Shown: positions 9,515-18,539 of the stretch, one piece after another | Position numbering within the stretch: the stretch's first letter is position 1 | How the letters are laid out: each line of letters starts with the position of its first letter | Assembly (NCBI RefSeq): GCF_001422245.1 | Contig: NZ_LMMM01000019.1 | Coordinates: 173,501 to 237,500 of the forward strand | Direction of reading: 5' to 3' | Length of the DNA stretch: 64,000 nt | Source: Rhizobium sp. Leaf262 | Lineage (GTDB): Bacteria; Pseudomonadota; Alphaproteobacteria; Rhizobiales; Rhizobiaceae | Position numbers and translations under genes: made by a program | Notes under the pieces: model-generated | What the model was told of the DNA's origin: nothing | The model's input: only the letters and a program-made list of their open reading frames with translations | The model's database searches: none

Positions 9515-10555
9515 TTATCCGCCGATCTGCATGAGGTAGCTGTTGCGTGAGCGTTGGGCCACTTCGCGGCAATAGGGAATGACGCAATTGCGTGCGCCGC
9601 TGCGGGCCGCCAGAAGAGCCAGCTCCGCATGGCCGTATAACTCCGCAGCGCTGGCAGTGCCCTCGGATGCGGCCACGCCCATGGAAACGGTCAGATGTTC
9701 ACCGTCACCTTCTTTCGTGGCGAAACGCAGATTTTCAACCGTATGACGCAACCGTTCTGCAATGCTCTGAGCCGTGCTTTGCGAGACGCCGGAAAACAGA
9801 AAGGCGAAGTCATTGCCGCCAATGCGAGCGACGAAATCATCCTTCTTGATCGACTTGCGGAACAGCGCAGCCAGCCGTCGCAACGCCTTGTTGCCAGCGG
9901 CGGTGCCGTATTTCTCGTTGATGTCCCGGAAGCGGTCGACATTCACCAGCACGAGGCAGTTGGAGGCCTCGGCTTCGCCCTGAAAGATTTCGGCAAGTTT
10001 TGCCAGAAACGCGGCGCGATTGGGCAGGGTGGTCAACGCATCCTTCAGGGATGCCGTTTGCAGCCTGCGTGCGCTGTTTTCCTGCTCACGGATTTTCTCC
10101 AGCCCGTGGCGCACGAAATTATGCAGGCTTGCCTGTTCGTGATGAATATCCAGAAGAAGTTCCGCAAGATATTCCTGAGTGGTGGCAGAGGCTGGGCGGT
10201 CGGAAATGGAGGCGAGCAAAGCTTCGGAGCGTTCCAGAGATGCGGCAAGCCGCGCGGAGATCTGCTCGATTGTGCCGGCCACTTCCGTTGCCGCGTGGGC
10301 GGCGGCCATGCGCGAAAAGCCGGGAAGGTTATGCTTCTGGCCGATCATATCGACATCATGCTGCTGCGGCGAATTACCCAGCGCCAGAATATCGCGGCCC
10401 ATGGCGGCATTGTGCCCGGACAGGACTTCGAAGAACAGCTCGTAATTGCGTGGTAGCGGCGCAAGATTCATCTTGGCAATGAACTGCGTGATCTTGGTGA
10501 CGATCAGGCCGCTTCTGGATGTATCCCGGCTTTTATTGCTGGCTGGTAGTGTCAT
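9515..10555 (-). CDS. GGDEF-domain protein with degenerate active site
   Basis: 346 residues from the ATG at 10555. An N-terminal helical region of about 170 residues, with no clear membrane segment, precedes a GGDEF domain opening with DALTTLPNRAAF. The signature reads GGNDF instead of GG(D/E)EF, so the catalytic acidic residue is replaced by Asn. The inhibitory I-site RxxD is KKDD here. Family knowledge: the standard domain makes cyclic di-GMP from two GTP. With this signature the protein is more likely an enzymatically weak or inactive sensor or binding partner. GGAG 10 nt upstream supports the start. Confidence 0.8.
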   Translation of the reverse strand: MTLPASNKSRDTSRSGLIVTKITQFIAKMNLAPLPRNYELFFEVLSGHNAAMGRDILALGNSPQQHDVDMIGQKHNLPGFSRMAAAHAATEVAGTIEQISARLAASLERSEALLASISDRPASATTQEYLAELLLDIHHEQASLHNFVRHGLEKIREQENSARRLQTASLKDALTTLPNRAAFLAKLAEIFQGEAEASNCLVLVNVDRFRDINEKYGTAAGNKALRRLAALFRKSIKKDDFVARIGGNDFAFLFSGVSQSTAQSIAERLRHTVENLRFATKEGDGEHLTVSMGVAASEGTASAAELYGHAELALLAARSGARNCVIPYCREVAQRSRNSYLMQIGG

Positions 10556-10777
10556 GCCCCCGCATCTCCATACGTGCCATTCGCCGCAAGCGCCCGGCGA
10601 TCTCAAGCTCATCAGCATCTATTGTTCGAGACACTTTAAAATACCCTAAATGAGGCATACCAATTGTAGGTGGTGGGAGCATCTGCAACGGTGATGCGTC
10701 CCATCAGTATTCGTCATTTGATTGTGCGCCGACCCGCTGATTTGATGGCGCAGAACTTCACAATGGAAGGACCGGTC

Positions 10778-11470
10778 ATGACATCCAGAACGCTCTATTC
10801 TCTCTGCGGCAGCGACGACACACGCCCGTTTTCTCCCCATTGCTGGAAGACGGTTCTGTCACTAGCGCATAAGGGGCTGGACTTCGAAGAACGTCCGCTG
10901 GCGTTCACGGCCATTCCGGGCGTGGAAAATGGCTTTTCCACAACGGTGCCGATCCTTCGCGATGGTGACCAGTTGGTCAAGGACAGCTTCGAGATCGCAC
11001 TTTATCTCGATGATGCCTATCCGGATGCGCCATCGCTGTTTAACGGAGAGGGTGGAAAATCACTGGCCCGTTTCGTTGAAAGCTGGTCGCAGACCACGCT
11101 GCACCCGGCCATCGTCAAAATAGCGGTTCTCGATATTCACGACATGCTGGACGAAACCGACCGTACCTATTTCCGCGAAAGCCGCACCAAGGCACTGGGT
11201 CGCACGCTGGAAGAGGTCATCGCCCATCGCGATGCGGAAATCGCCGCTTTCCCGGCAAAGCTAGAGCCGATCCGTCGTATGTTGAGCTTCCAGCCCTTTA
11301 TTGGCGGCGAAAGCCCGCTGTTTGCGGATTACATCGTCTTCGGCGCCCTGCAATGGGCGCGGGTGACCTCCGGCATCGATCTGTTTGCCGAGAAGGATCC
11401 GGTGCGGGACTGGTTCGAACGCTGCCTGGATTTGCATGGCGCGAAGGGACGAAGTGTGACAGCGGCGTGA
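10778..11470 (+). CDS. Glutathione S-transferase family protein
   Basis: 230 residues. The thioredoxin-like N-terminal domain opens with LYSLCGSDDTRPFSPHCWK and contains the cis-Pro glutathione-site motif TVPIL. It is followed by the Asp/Ser pair region KDSFEIALYLDD and an all-helical C-terminal domain (about 95-225). Family knowledge: cytosolic glutathione conjugation or thiol chemistry. No substrate can be inferred. GGAAGGA at 10765-10771 fixes the start at 10778 rather than the more upstream ATG codons. GGGCGG/CCGCCC at 11524-11542, between this gene and ndk, could form a weak terminator. Confidence 0.8.
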   Translation: MTSRTLYSLCGSDDTRPFSPHCWKTVLSLAHKGLDFEERPLAFTAIPGVENGFSTTVPILRDGDQLVKDSFEIALYLDDAYPDAPSLFNGEGGKSLARFVESWSQTTLHPAIVKIAVLDIHDMLDETDRTYFRESRTKALGRTLEEVIAHRDAEIAAFPAKLEPIRRMLSFQPFIGGESPLFADYIVFGALQWARVTSGIDLFAEKDPVRDWFERCLDLHGAKGRSVTAA

Positions 11471-11571
11471 AATGTGACACGCTGTTGGTCAAATCCAGCC
11501 ATCCCCCTTGTTTTCGGGCCTTCGGGCGGGTAAACACCGCCCACTTTCTTCAAGAATAAGGAAACGGACAT

Positions 11572-11994
11572 ATGGCGATTGAACGCACATTTTCGATGAT
11601 CAAGCCGGACGCAACCAAGCGTAACCTCACGGGTGCCATCACCAAGGTATTCGAAGACAACGGCCTGCGCATCATCGCATCCAAGCGCGTCTGGATGAGC
11701 AAGCGCGAAGCAGAAGGCTTCTACGCCGTTCACAAGGAACGTCCTTTCTTCGGCGAACTGGTTGAAGGCATGACATCTGGCCCAACCATCGTTCAGGTTC
11801 TGGAAGGCGAAAACGCAATCCTCAAGAACCGCGAAATCATGGGCGCAACAAACCCTGCCAACGCAGACGAAGGCACCATCCGCAAGCAGTTCGCGCTGTC
11901 CATCGGCGAAAACTCCGTTCACGGTTCGGATGCTCCTGAAACCGCTGCTCAGGAAATCGCCTACTGGTTCGCAGAAACCGAAATCGTCGGCTGA
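11572..11994 (+). CDS. ndk: Nucleoside diphosphate kinase
   Basis: 140 residues, the normal bacterial length. It moves the gamma-phosphate of ATP onto nucleoside diphosphates through a phospho-His. The conserved N-terminus [11 protein letters not shown], the [14 protein letters not shown] nucleotide-binding segment and catalytic His117 in NSVHGSD are all present. AAGGAAAC sits just upstream of the ATG. It is monocistronic, followed by an intrinsic terminator at 12061. Confidence 0.97.
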   Translation: MAIERTFSMIKPDATKRNLTGAITKVFEDNGLRIIASKRVWMSKREAEGFYAVHKERPFFGELVEGMTSGPTIVQVLEGENAILKNREIMGATNPANADEGTIRKQFALSIGENSVHGSDAPETAAQEIAYWFAETEIVG

Positions 11995-12060
11995 TTCAGT
12001 TTGCGAGGCGGCGGAATCGGTTTGTGAGACGGCTGCTTTAAGTTGATGAAATGAATTGGA

Positions 12061-12088
12061 AAACGGGGCCGAGAGGCTCCGTTTTTTT
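12061..12088 (+). terminator. Intrinsic terminator of ndk
   Basis: AACGGGGCC-GAGA-GGCTCCGTT forms a stem with one G-T pair and is followed by a run of seven T. Confidence 0.8.
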
Positions 12089-12111
12089 GTTGTCGTGTGC
12101 GTTTGTTGTTG

Positions 12112-12308
12112 GGCGTTTTGCCGTGTGGCTTACCCCCCTCTGGCCTGCCGGCCATCTCCCCCTCAAGGGGGGAGATCGACTCGTGGCAACGCTATCGGCA
12201 ATCTTGAGCGTTGCATGCAAGGTGGCGAAGGAACGTCTTGCTGATCTCCCCCCTTGAGGGGGAGATGGCCGGCAGGCCAGAGGGGGGTAAGCCACACGGC
12301 AAAACGCC
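12112..12308. repeat. Palindromic intergenic element with perfect 66-bp inverted arms
   Basis: The left arm (12112-12177) and right arm (12243-12308) are exact reverse complements over 66 bp, separated by a 65-bp core (12178-12242). Each arm holds smaller palindromes (TGGCCTGCCGGCCA and CTCCCCCTCAAGGGGGGAG). It lies between the ndk terminator and the stop of the convergent lipoprotein gene. Base composition and layout resemble the RIME-type mosaic palindromes described in Rhizobiaceae. That family name comes from memory and was not tested by search. No transposase is present, so any mobility would be in trans. Confidence 0.8.
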
Positions 12309-12316
12309 AGCCAATT

Positions 12317-12820
12317 TCAGCCAGCCGGACACCCCTCAACCGCCCCCATATCCACACTCCCATCCGTCTTGAACACCTCCGGGTTGGGCGTATAGAGCGG
12401 CCCCACCACCAGCGGCTTTGCGGGCAGCAGCGACTGGTCCGTATCGGACGTGATGCTCGTTTCTATCGTCTGCATGACATGCCCGTCCGGCGCTTTCAGC
12501 TTTATCGTCACCTTATACGGACGACCTTCTTTCACGCATTCCACCGGCAGGCTTTGCAGGACGATTTTTGGGCTTTTGGGGAACAGCTTCTCCGTCACGG
12601 CAAAAGCCTCTCCACCGCGCGGGTTCTCAAAGCTGGCTTCTATGGTGCTTCCGTCTTTGATGGGGGATGTCGGCTGAAGCGTCACCAGATAGGTCGCCGT
12701 GGCCACGCGATAGTTGAAGACGAACATGCGGCCGGACAGGCTAACCACGTCTCGCTGATCCTCCCGGTGGCAGGCCGACAGCAAAAGGGCGGCGGTGATG
12801 AGAGTGGCGAGCCTCTTCAC
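12317..12820 (-). CDS. Small lipoprotein of unknown function
   Basis: 167 residues from a GTG start at 12820. The start overlaps the TGA of the upstream CGNR gene as GTGA, which indicates translational coupling. The signal sequence VKRLATLITAALLLSAC places lipid attachment at the Cys of LSAC (about residue 17). The mature part is mostly beta-rich (FVFNYRVATATYLVTLQ) with two further Cys residues (VECVKEG and EGCPAG), possibly a disulfide. No family was recognised. The stop is only 8 bp from the palindromic element. Confidence 0.7.
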   Translation of the reverse strand: MKRLATLITAALLLSACHREDQRDVVSLSGRMFVFNYRVATATYLVTLQPTSPIKDGSTIEASFENPRGGEAFAVTEKLFPKSPKIVLQSLPVECVKEGRPYKVTIKLKAPDGHVMQTIETSITSDTDQSLLPAKPLVVGPLYTPNPEVFKTDGSVDMGAVEGCPAG

Positions 12821-13368
12821 GATGCCGTCTCCTTCTTGCGCCGATAATGCTTGGCCGCCTTGTGGCGGTTGCCGCAGACCGCCATGTCGCACCAGATGCG
12901 GCTGCGGTTCTTGCTGCGGTCTATGAACAACCAGCCGCAATGGCCGCAAATCCGCAATCGCGTGCGATCCGGCCCGGCCATGAGGTTCAGCACGGAACGG
13001 GCCGTGGCGGCTTGAAGGCTGTGCGTGTCCGGCGCGTTTTTGAGGGCCGTGGCTGAGGTGGTGAGGAGATCGGCAAGCAGGGCATTGTCGTCCTGTCCGG
13101 TTTCGATCAGTTGACGGAAATACCGATCGGTCGCTTCCCGAAGTTGGATCAGATGTCCTCGACTGGCTGCGGATGGCGGGGCAAGGGTAGGGAAGATGTT
13201 CCGTTCCGCCGAAAGCCGCGTTGCCGCTTCACAAAAACTCTCCAACTGCTCGGGCACAGCAAAGCGGTCCACGGATTTCTCGTGGTCGAAGCGCAGGATG
13301 ACGCTGTTGGCGACATCGAGCGCCAAAGCTCCTCCGACAAAACGATGTGGTGTCCAGTTGAACGTCAT
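12817..13368 (-). CDS. CGNR zinc-finger / ABATE-domain transcriptional regulator
   Basis: 183 residues. The N-terminal ABATE-like domain (FVGGALALDVANSV, about 10-120) is followed by a C-terminal zinc-finger (about 140-175) with CGHCGWLFID and CDMAVCGNRHKAAKHYRR, including the family-naming CGNR. Family knowledge: these are predicted stress-linked DNA-binding regulators. A TATAAT on the coding strand ends 6 nt before the ATG, so transcription would begin at about the A of ATG, and there is no Shine-Dalgarno. A leaderless message is therefore likely. It is divergent from the permease at 13432. Confidence 0.85.
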   Translation of the reverse strand: MTFNWTPHRFVGGALALDVANSVILRFDHEKSVDRFAVPEQLESFCEAATRLSAERNIFPTLAPPSAASRGHLIQLREATDRYFRQLIETGQDDNALLADLLTTSATALKNAPDTHSLQAATARSVLNLMAGPDRTRLRICGHCGWLFIDRSKNRSRIWCDMAVCGNRHKAAKHYRRKKETAS

Positions 13369-13374
13369 ATCGCA

Positions 13375-13410
13375 ATTATAACTATCAAAAGCAATTTTAC
13401 CAGTTATAAT
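13375..13410. promoter_or_regulatory. Symmetrical divergent promoter/operator between CGNR regulator and permease
   Basis: ATTATAACT at 13375-13383 and AGTTATAAT at 13402-13410 form a perfect 9-bp inverted repeat with 27 bp between centres. Each arm contains a perfect TATAAT -10 hexamer, one pointing each way (13405-13410 on +, 13380-13375 on -). A dimeric regulator bound here would cover both promoters. Autoregulation by the CGNR protein is an inference. Confidence 0.6.
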
Positions 13411-13431
13411 AAATGCGGGAGAGGGTTGGGC

Positions 13432-14328
13432 ATGGCTTACTTTCTACAGCAGCTTTTGAATGCGGCTCCGGTGGCTGCGCTCTATGCGGCCCTGGCCTTC
13501 GGCTATGCCATCGCCTTTTCCATCACCAAACGGGCGGATGTGACTTACGGCGCCATATTCGCCTTCGCGGGTCTGACATGCCTGTTGTTTGCGGATTTTG
13601 GTTGGAACCAGCTATGGCTCATCCTACCTGCGACTTTGGCGCTTGGTGCTGCGGCGGGTGTTTTTGGTGGCTTGTGGGCTGGCGTTTTCATCGGGCGCGT
13701 GGTCATGCGTCCGCTGGCCAGTGCATCCCCCAATGCGGTCACGGTCGCGTCCATCGGGGCGCTGATTGCGCTGATGGAAAGCGCGCGGCTGGCGGCAGGC
13801 ACGCGCTCGCTCTGGCTGCCACCCATTCTCAATGATCCGATTTACGTCTGGCGCAGCGCGGATTTCGCCGTGACCACAACGCCGATGCAGATCATCAATT
13901 CTGCAGCGTTTCTGATGTTGGTCGCCGTTGGATATATTGTTCTGCAAAAATCCAGCGCAGGACGGCACTGGAAGGCCGTATCAGAAGATCCCTTCGCCGC
14001 CTCGCTTCTCGGCGTCAATGCGGGGCGCGTATTCCTGGTGTCCTACTGCGCAGCCGCATTCGTCGCCTCCATCTGCGGTGTGCTGGCAACGTTCTATTAC
14101 GGCAATATGGATTTCGGCGCTGGACTGGTGTTCGGCCTGAAGGTGGTGCTGATTTCCGCTGCGGGTGGCTATACCAGCCCGCTGAAATGCGCAGTTGGGG
14201 CCGCGGTCATCGGCTTTGCCGAAACATTCTGGGCGGCTTACGGACCTGTCGCTTGGCGAGATGCGGCGGTGCTGTTGATGCTGGTTCTGTGGCTCATCGC
14301 CATGAGAAGCGAGCAGGAAGCGCCTTAG
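13432..14328 (+). CDS. LivH-like branched-chain amino acid ABC permease, orphan
   Basis: 298 residues with about eight hydrophobic segments. The N-terminal pattern (ALAFGYAIAFSITKRADVTYGAIFAFAG) and the later GAGLVFGLKVVLISAAGGY segment match inner-membrane permeases of the LivH/LivM (HAAT) type. GGGAGAGGG sits upstream of the ATG at 13432. No ATPase, second permease or binding protein is nearby, so it either works with components encoded elsewhere or has taken another role. Its stop overlaps that of convergent moaE by 4 bp. Its promoter is shared with the divergent CGNR gene. Confidence 0.75.
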   Translation: MAYFLQQLLNAAPVAALYAALAFGYAIAFSITKRADVTYGAIFAFAGLTCLLFADFGWNQLWLILPATLALGAAAGVFGGLWAGVFIGRVVMRPLASASPNAVTVASIGALIALMESARLAAGTRSLWLPPILNDPIYVWRSADFAVTTTPMQIINSAAFLMLVAVGYIVLQKSSAGRHWKAVSEDPFAASLLGVNAGRVFLVSYCAAAFVASICGVLATFYYGNMDFGAGLVFGLKVVLISAAGGYTSPLKCAVGAAVIGFAETFWAAYGPVAWRDAAVLLMLVLWLIAMRSEQEAP

Positions 14329-14786
14329 CGCCACTTATCCTTGGCGCTTTCATCGACATCCTTGGCGGATATCCACTCGCCAGATTTTCCGTCCTTGCCG
14401 TGCTCCTTCTTCCAGAAGGGCGCGGAGGTCTTGAGATAGTCCATCATAAAATTAGCGCCATCAAAGGCGGCCTGCCGGTGGCGGGATGCGGCGATGACGA
14501 GGACGATGTTTTCGCCGGTCGCGATCTTGCCATAGCGATGGATGGCGGTGAGGCCGAGAAGCTGGAAGCGTTCGATGGCGAGCCTGGCGATGCGTAGCAT
14601 CTCCGCTTCGGCCATGCCGGGGTAATGCTCCAGTTCAAGAGCAGAAAGAACCCCGCCATCATCGCGGCACAGGCCGGTAAAGGTCACGACCGCACCGATG
14701 GTCTTGTCTGTCTGCGTCAGCGTCCTCGCCTCGGCAGCGGCATCGAAATCCTCAGCCTGAACGCGGATGATTGGCTCAATCGTCAC
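14325..14786 (-). CDS. moaE: Molybdopterin synthase catalytic (large) subunit
   Basis: 153 residues. It converts precursor Z (cPMP) to molybdopterin by adding sulfur delivered on the MoaD thiocarboxylate. Recognisable blocks are GAVVTFTGLCRD, LELEHYPGMAEAEM, HRYGKIATGENIVLV, the RHRQAAFDGANFMMD segment and the basic active-site region PFWKKE. It lies 3 bp after moaD in the pgsA-moaD-moaE run. The pathway feeds enzymes such as the oxidoreductase at 23127. Confidence 0.95.
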   Translation of the reverse strand: MTIEPIIRVQAEDFDAAAEARTLTQTDKTIGAVVTFTGLCRDDGGVLSALELEHYPGMAEAEMLRIARLAIERFQLLGLTAIHRYGKIATGENIVLVIAASRHRQAAFDGANFMMDYLKTSAPFWKKEHGKDGKSGEWISAKDVDESAKDKWR

Positions 14787-14789
14787 GGC

Positions 14790-15044
14790 TTAACCACCCG
14801 TCATCGGCGGAAAAATGCCGATCTCGCGGGCGCCTGCAATGCTTTCGTCGTGATCGATATGTTCTTGATTGACGGCAACGCGGATGACATCGGGAAACTG
14901 CAGGGCGGCTTCATAGTCTTCGCCGAGCGTCGCCAGATATTGAATGAGTTCGCCCGCCGTCGTCACGCTTGGCGGCAAATCAAGCTCTTCCTCGGACTTG
15001 CCGATCCGCTCCCGAACCCAGGCGAAATAGACGACACGGACCAT
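14790..15044 (-). CDS. moaD: Molybdopterin synthase sulfur-carrier subunit
   Basis: 84 residues with a ubiquitin-like fold and the essential C-terminal Gly-Gly (FPPMTGG), which is thiocarboxylated to carry sulfur to MoaE. The ATG at 15044 shares its A with the pgsA stop (TGATG); a GTG at 15047 would overlap as GTGA. Either start implies coupling to pgsA. Confidence 0.93.
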   Translation of the reverse strand: MVRVVYFAWVRERIGKSEEELDLPPSVTTAGELIQYLATLGEDYEAALQFPDVIRVAVNQEHIDHDESIAGAREIGIFPPMTGG

Positions 15045-15631
15045 CACTCTTCATCCACGATGTGCTTGAGGCCCGCTTTGAAATAATCATAGCCGGTGTA
15101 GATCGTCAGCGCCGCTGCGACCCACAGCAGGGTGATGCCGATTTCCGTCGTATAGGGCAAAATCTGGTCGCCTGCCGGGCCTGCGAGCAGAAACGCGATC
15201 GACACCATCTGTATCGTCGTCTTCCACTTGGCAATCTGCGTCACCGGCACGGAAACCTTCAGCGCGGCCAGATATTCGCGCAGACCGGAGACCAGAATTT
15301 CACGGCAAAGAATGGTGATGGCGGCCCAGAGCGACCAGCCGGCAATGGTGCCGTCTGCGGCCAGCAACAGGAGAATGGATGCGATCAACAGCTTGTCGGC
15401 GATCGGGTCCAGCATGCGGCCAATATTGGACGTCTGGTTCCAGATGCGGGCGAGATAACCGTCCAGAAAATCCGTCAGCGAGGCGATAACGAACAGCCAC
15501 AGTGCTGTCCAGCGCGCGAAATCCGAACTCTCAAGCTTTCCCTCGACGAAGAAACACAGAACAATGACCGGCACGGCGAGGATGCGGCCGTAGGTCAGAA
15601 GATTGGGGATGTTGTAGGTGCGCGAAGCCAT
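15044..15631 (-). CDS. pgsA: CDP-diacylglycerol-glycerol-3-phosphate 3-phosphatidyltransferase
   Basis: 195 residues. It is an inner-membrane enzyme that makes phosphatidylglycerol phosphate from CDP-diacylglycerol and glycerol-3-phosphate. The CDP-alcohol phosphotransferase signature DG-x2-AR-x8-G-x3-D-x3-D is complete (DGYLAR then GRMLDPIADK, about 59-81). Four to five hydrophobic helices are visible. It lies between uvrC (101-bp gap) and moaD (overlap), an order typical of rhizobia. Confidence 0.95.
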   Translation of the reverse strand: MASRTYNIPNLLTYGRILAVPVIVLCFFVEGKLESSDFARWTALWLFVIASLTDFLDGYLARIWNQTSNIGRMLDPIADKLLIASILLLLAADGTIAGWSLWAAITILCREILVSGLREYLAALKVSVPVTQIAKWKTTIQMVSIAFLLAGPAGDQILPYTTEIGITLLWVAAALTIYTGYDYFKAGLKHIVDEE

Positions 15632-15732
15632 GGGGAAACCTGTCAGTCGATATAAAGCGTTGATGCAGCCCTAAGCAGCAAGCGTCAACACCCTATTATG
15701 TTTTTTTGCGGGTGCCGCGTGAAAGCGCAGCC

Positions 15733-17775
15733 TTACTCCCGGCCACTCTCGTGGAAGTGATTGTAAACCTGTTTGGCCACCGCCTCGGAAATACCGCCCA
15801 CCGCCATGAGATCGCTGAGCGCCGCCCGCGACACTGCTTTTGCTGTTCCGAAATGCTGCAGCAGCGCCCGCTTGCGGCCGGGGCCAATGCCGCTGATCTC
15901 GTCCAGCGGGTTTTTCACCAGTTCCTTCTTCCGGCGCGCGCGGTGCGAGCCGATGGCAAAACGGTGAGCCTCGTTGCGCATGCGCTGGATGAAGTAGAGA
16001 ACGGGGTCGCGCGGCGGCAGGGAGAAATCGCTGCGGCTGTCGGTGAAAAAGCGCTCACGCCCCGCATCGCGGTCGACGCCTTTGGCCACACCGATGGCCG
16101 TTACGCAATCGCGGATACCCAGCTCGTCAAGAATGGTCCGCACCGCGGTCATCTGCCCTTGTCCACCATCGATGAGGATGACATCAGGCCATGCGGGGAA
16201 AGGCATGTCGGCTGCATCTTCGGGCGCGGCGGTGCCGCTGCGGTCGGGCTTTCCCTCTTCTTTCAGGAGGCGGGAAAAGCGCCGCGTCATGACTTCCCGC
16301 ATCATGCCAAAGTCGTCGCCGGGGGTAATATCCGTCGATTTGATGTTGAACTTGCGATAGTGGCTTTTGGTAAAGCCGTCAGGCCCCGCCACCACCATGC
16401 CGCCTACGGCATTGGTGCCCATCATGTGCGAGTTGTCATAAATCTCGATACGGCGCGGCACGTAGGGCAGGGCGAATGTTTCGGCAAGCCCTTTCAGGAG
16501 GCGTGCCTGAGACGATGTTTCCGCCAGCTTGCGGCCATGTGCTTCACGCGCATTGCCCAGAACATGGCCGACGACGTCCTTCTTCTCGCCCCTTTGCGGT
16601 ACTGAGATCGTGACCTTGTGGTTAGCCTTTTCGCTGAAGGCAGCGGCCAGAAGCTCCTGCTCCTCGACCACTTCCGATAACAGAATCTGCTTCGGCACGG
16701 GCTTGTCATCGTAGAACTGCGCGAGAAAGGCGCTCAGAATTTCAGAGCCCGGCAGCGATGGATCGGCCTTGGGAAAATAGGCGCGGTTGCCCCAGTTCTG
16801 CCCGGTGCGGAAAAAGAACACCTGTATGCAGGAGACGCCGCCTTCGTGGTGGATGGCAAAGACATCCGCCTCATCGATACCCGCCGGATTGATACCCTGA
16901 TGGCTCTGCACATGGGAAAGTGCGGCCAGACGGTCGCGGTAGACGGCGGCGCGTTCGAAATCGAGGTCTTCCGACGCCTCGTTCATCTGGGAAGCAATCG
17001 TCGCCTTCACGCTCTGGCTTCTGCCGGAGAGAAAGTCCTTCGCCTCTTTCACCAGCTCCGCATAGCCCTCATCGCTGACCTCGTGGGTGCAGGGGCCGGA
17101 ACAGCGTTTGATTTGATACAGCAGACAGGGACGCGTACGGCTTTCGAACACGCTGTCGGTACAGGTGCGGATGAGAAAAGCGCGTTGCAGCGAGTTGATC
17201 GTGCGACCCACGGCGCCTGCCGAGGCGAATGGCCCGAAATAATCCCCCTTGCGCGCCCGCGCGCCGCGATGTTTGAAGATGGCCGGGGCGCGGTTGTCTG
17301 CGGTAATCAGAATGTAGGGGAACGACTTGTCGTCACGAAGCAGCACGTTAAAGCGCGGGCGTAAGCGCTTGATGAGATTCGCTTCCAGCAACAGCGCTTC
17401 GATTTCCGTGCGCGTCGTCACAAATTCCATATGGGTCGTCAGCCGTACCATTTGGCCGATGCGGTTGGAGTGGAAACGACCCTGCGCGTAATTGCTGACG
17501 CGTTTCTTCAGCGAGCGCGCCTTGCCGACATACATCACGTCGCCGGCATCATTGAACATGCGGTAGACACCGGGGCTGTTGGGCAGATGTTTGACGAATT
17601 CGCCGATGAGATCCATGCCTTTGAGGCCGGATTCATTCTTCCACCCGGCATTCCAGTCCATATTCGCGGGCGCGTATTCACCAACCGCATCAATGGCGGC
17701 GGGGGCTACATCTTCTTCATCTTCTTCATTATCATCGAAGAGAACACCGCCATCCGGCAGCTTCTTTCCGTTCAT
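15733..17775 (-). CDS. uvrC: Excinuclease ABC subunit C
   Basis: 680 residues, longer than the usual ~610 because of an acidic N-terminal extension of about 58 residues (DNEEDEED). It makes the two incisions of nucleotide excision repair in complex with UvrB. The GIY-YIG nuclease domain (about 65-145) has SPGVYRMF and VMYVGKA, followed by a Cys-rich segment ([15 protein letters not shown]). A UVR motif at about 250-285, the RNase H-like 5' nuclease domain ([19 protein letters not shown]) and terminal HhH motifs ([13 protein letters not shown]) complete it. Its ATG overlaps the stop of the upstream SDR gene (ATGA). UvrB is also encoded in this window at 49172. Confidence 0.97.
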   Translation of the reverse strand: MNGKKLPDGGVLFDDNEEDEEDVAPAAIDAVGEYAPANMDWNAGWKNESGLKGMDLIGEFVKHLPNSPGVYRMFNDAGDVMYVGKARSLKKRVSNYAQGRFHSNRIGQMVRLTTHMEFVTTRTEIEALLLEANLIKRLRPRFNVLLRDDKSFPYILITADNRAPAIFKHRGARARKGDYFGPFASAGAVGRTINSLQRAFLIRTCTDSVFESRTRPCLLYQIKRCSGPCTHEVSDEGYAELVKEAKDFLSGRSQSVKATIASQMNEASEDLDFERAAVYRDRLAALSHVQSHQGINPAGIDEADVFAIHHEGGVSCIQVFFFRTGQNWGNRAYFPKADPSLPGSEILSAFLAQFYDDKPVPKQILLSEVVEEQELLAAAFSEKANHKVTISVPQRGEKKDVVGHVLGNAREAHGRKLAETSSQARLLKGLAETFALPYVPRRIEIYDNSHMMGTNAVGGMVVAGPDGFTKSHYRKFNIKSTDITPGDDFGMMREVMTRRFSRLLKEEGKPDRSGTAAPEDAADMPFPAWPDVILIDGGQGQMTAVRTILDELGIRDCVTAIGVAKGVDRDAGRERFFTDSRSDFSLPPRDPVLYFIQRMRNEAHRFAIGSHRARRKKELVKNPLDEISGIGPGRKRALLQHFGTAKAVSRAALSDLMAVGGISEAVAKQVYNHFHESGRE

Positions 17776-18539
17776 TCAGGTATCTCCGCCACATCAGGGG
17801 TTTCCCAGCCAAGGTGCTGGCCCCCGTCGAGTGCGATCATCTGGCCGGTGATCGACGGGGAATCATATAAAAAGCGAATGGTCCGACCGAATTCGTCCGG
17901 TTGCGGCCCACGCTTTAATATAAGGGCGTCGATCTGCGCCTGAAAGTGCTCAGGCTCCTGTCTTTCACTTTTAAAGGACGGGCCGGGGCCGATGGCGTTC
18001 ACCCGCACACGTGGTGCAAAGCTCTGCGCCATGGTTTTCGTGGCCGTCCACATGGCGGATTTGGATAGCGTATAGGAGTAGAAGCGTGGCGTCAGCGCCA
18101 GCACCCGCTGGTCGATGATGTTGACGATCAGACCCGATGCCGTTTCCGGCAGTTGCCGCACGAGTGCTGCACCGAGAATGGACGGCGCGCGAACATGAAC
18201 GGCAAAATGTGCATCGAAAGCCGCGCTATCGAACTCTTCGGCAGTGTCGTGACGGAACACAGATGCGTTATTGACTAGGATTCCGATGGGTCCGAGCGCA
18301 GAATTTGCGCTTTCCATCAATGCCTCAGTCGATTCCGTATTTTCCAGGTCCGCCTGAACAACGGCGGCTTTTCCACCATTTTGCCTTATTGTGTTAGCGA
18401 AATCCTCCGCTTCAGACAGCGAAGAACGTGCGTGCAGGCCAATCGCAAAGCCTTTCGCAGCAAGATACTCTGCCATCGCCCGGCCCATGCGGCGGGCGGC
18501 GCCGGTAATCAATACGGTCTTTGGTATATTCTCGTTCAA
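17772..18539 (-). CDS. Short-chain dehydrogenase/reductase
   Basis: 255 residues, classical SDR fold. The cofactor motif is [12 protein letters not shown] (about 12-23), the structural motif NNAS, and the catalytic Tyr/Lys are in [11 protein letters not shown]. An Arg after the TGAA turn favours NADPH. The motif [12 protein letters not shown] and overall shape recall FolM/pteridine-reductase-like SDRs, but the substrate is not certain. It is the first gene of the run SDR-uvrC-pgsA-moaD-moaE and overlaps uvrC by 4 bp. The 370-bp gap upstream should hold the operon promoter. Confidence 0.8.
   Translation of the reverse strand: MNENIPKTVLITGAARRMGRAMAEYLAAKGFAIGLHARSSLSEAEDFANTIRQNGGKAAVVQADLENTESTEALMESANSALGPIGILVNNASVFRHDTAEEFDSAAFDAHFAVHVRAPSILGAALVRQLPETASGLIVNIIDQRVLALTPRFYSYTLSKSAMWTATKTMAQSFAPRVRVNAIGPGPSFKSERQEPEHFQAQIDALILKRGPQPDEFGRTIRFLYDSPSITGQMIALDGGQHLGWETPDVAEIPE

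Noticed and set aside
12254..12847. Plus-strand open frame covering the palindromic element and the lipoprotein gene
   Set aside because: Antisense to the lipoprotein with its clear signal peptide; the start lies in repeat DNA.
13111..13431. N-terminal extension of the LivH-like permease
   Set aside because: Overlaps the divergent CGNR gene and its promoter; a good ribosome binding site marks 13432.
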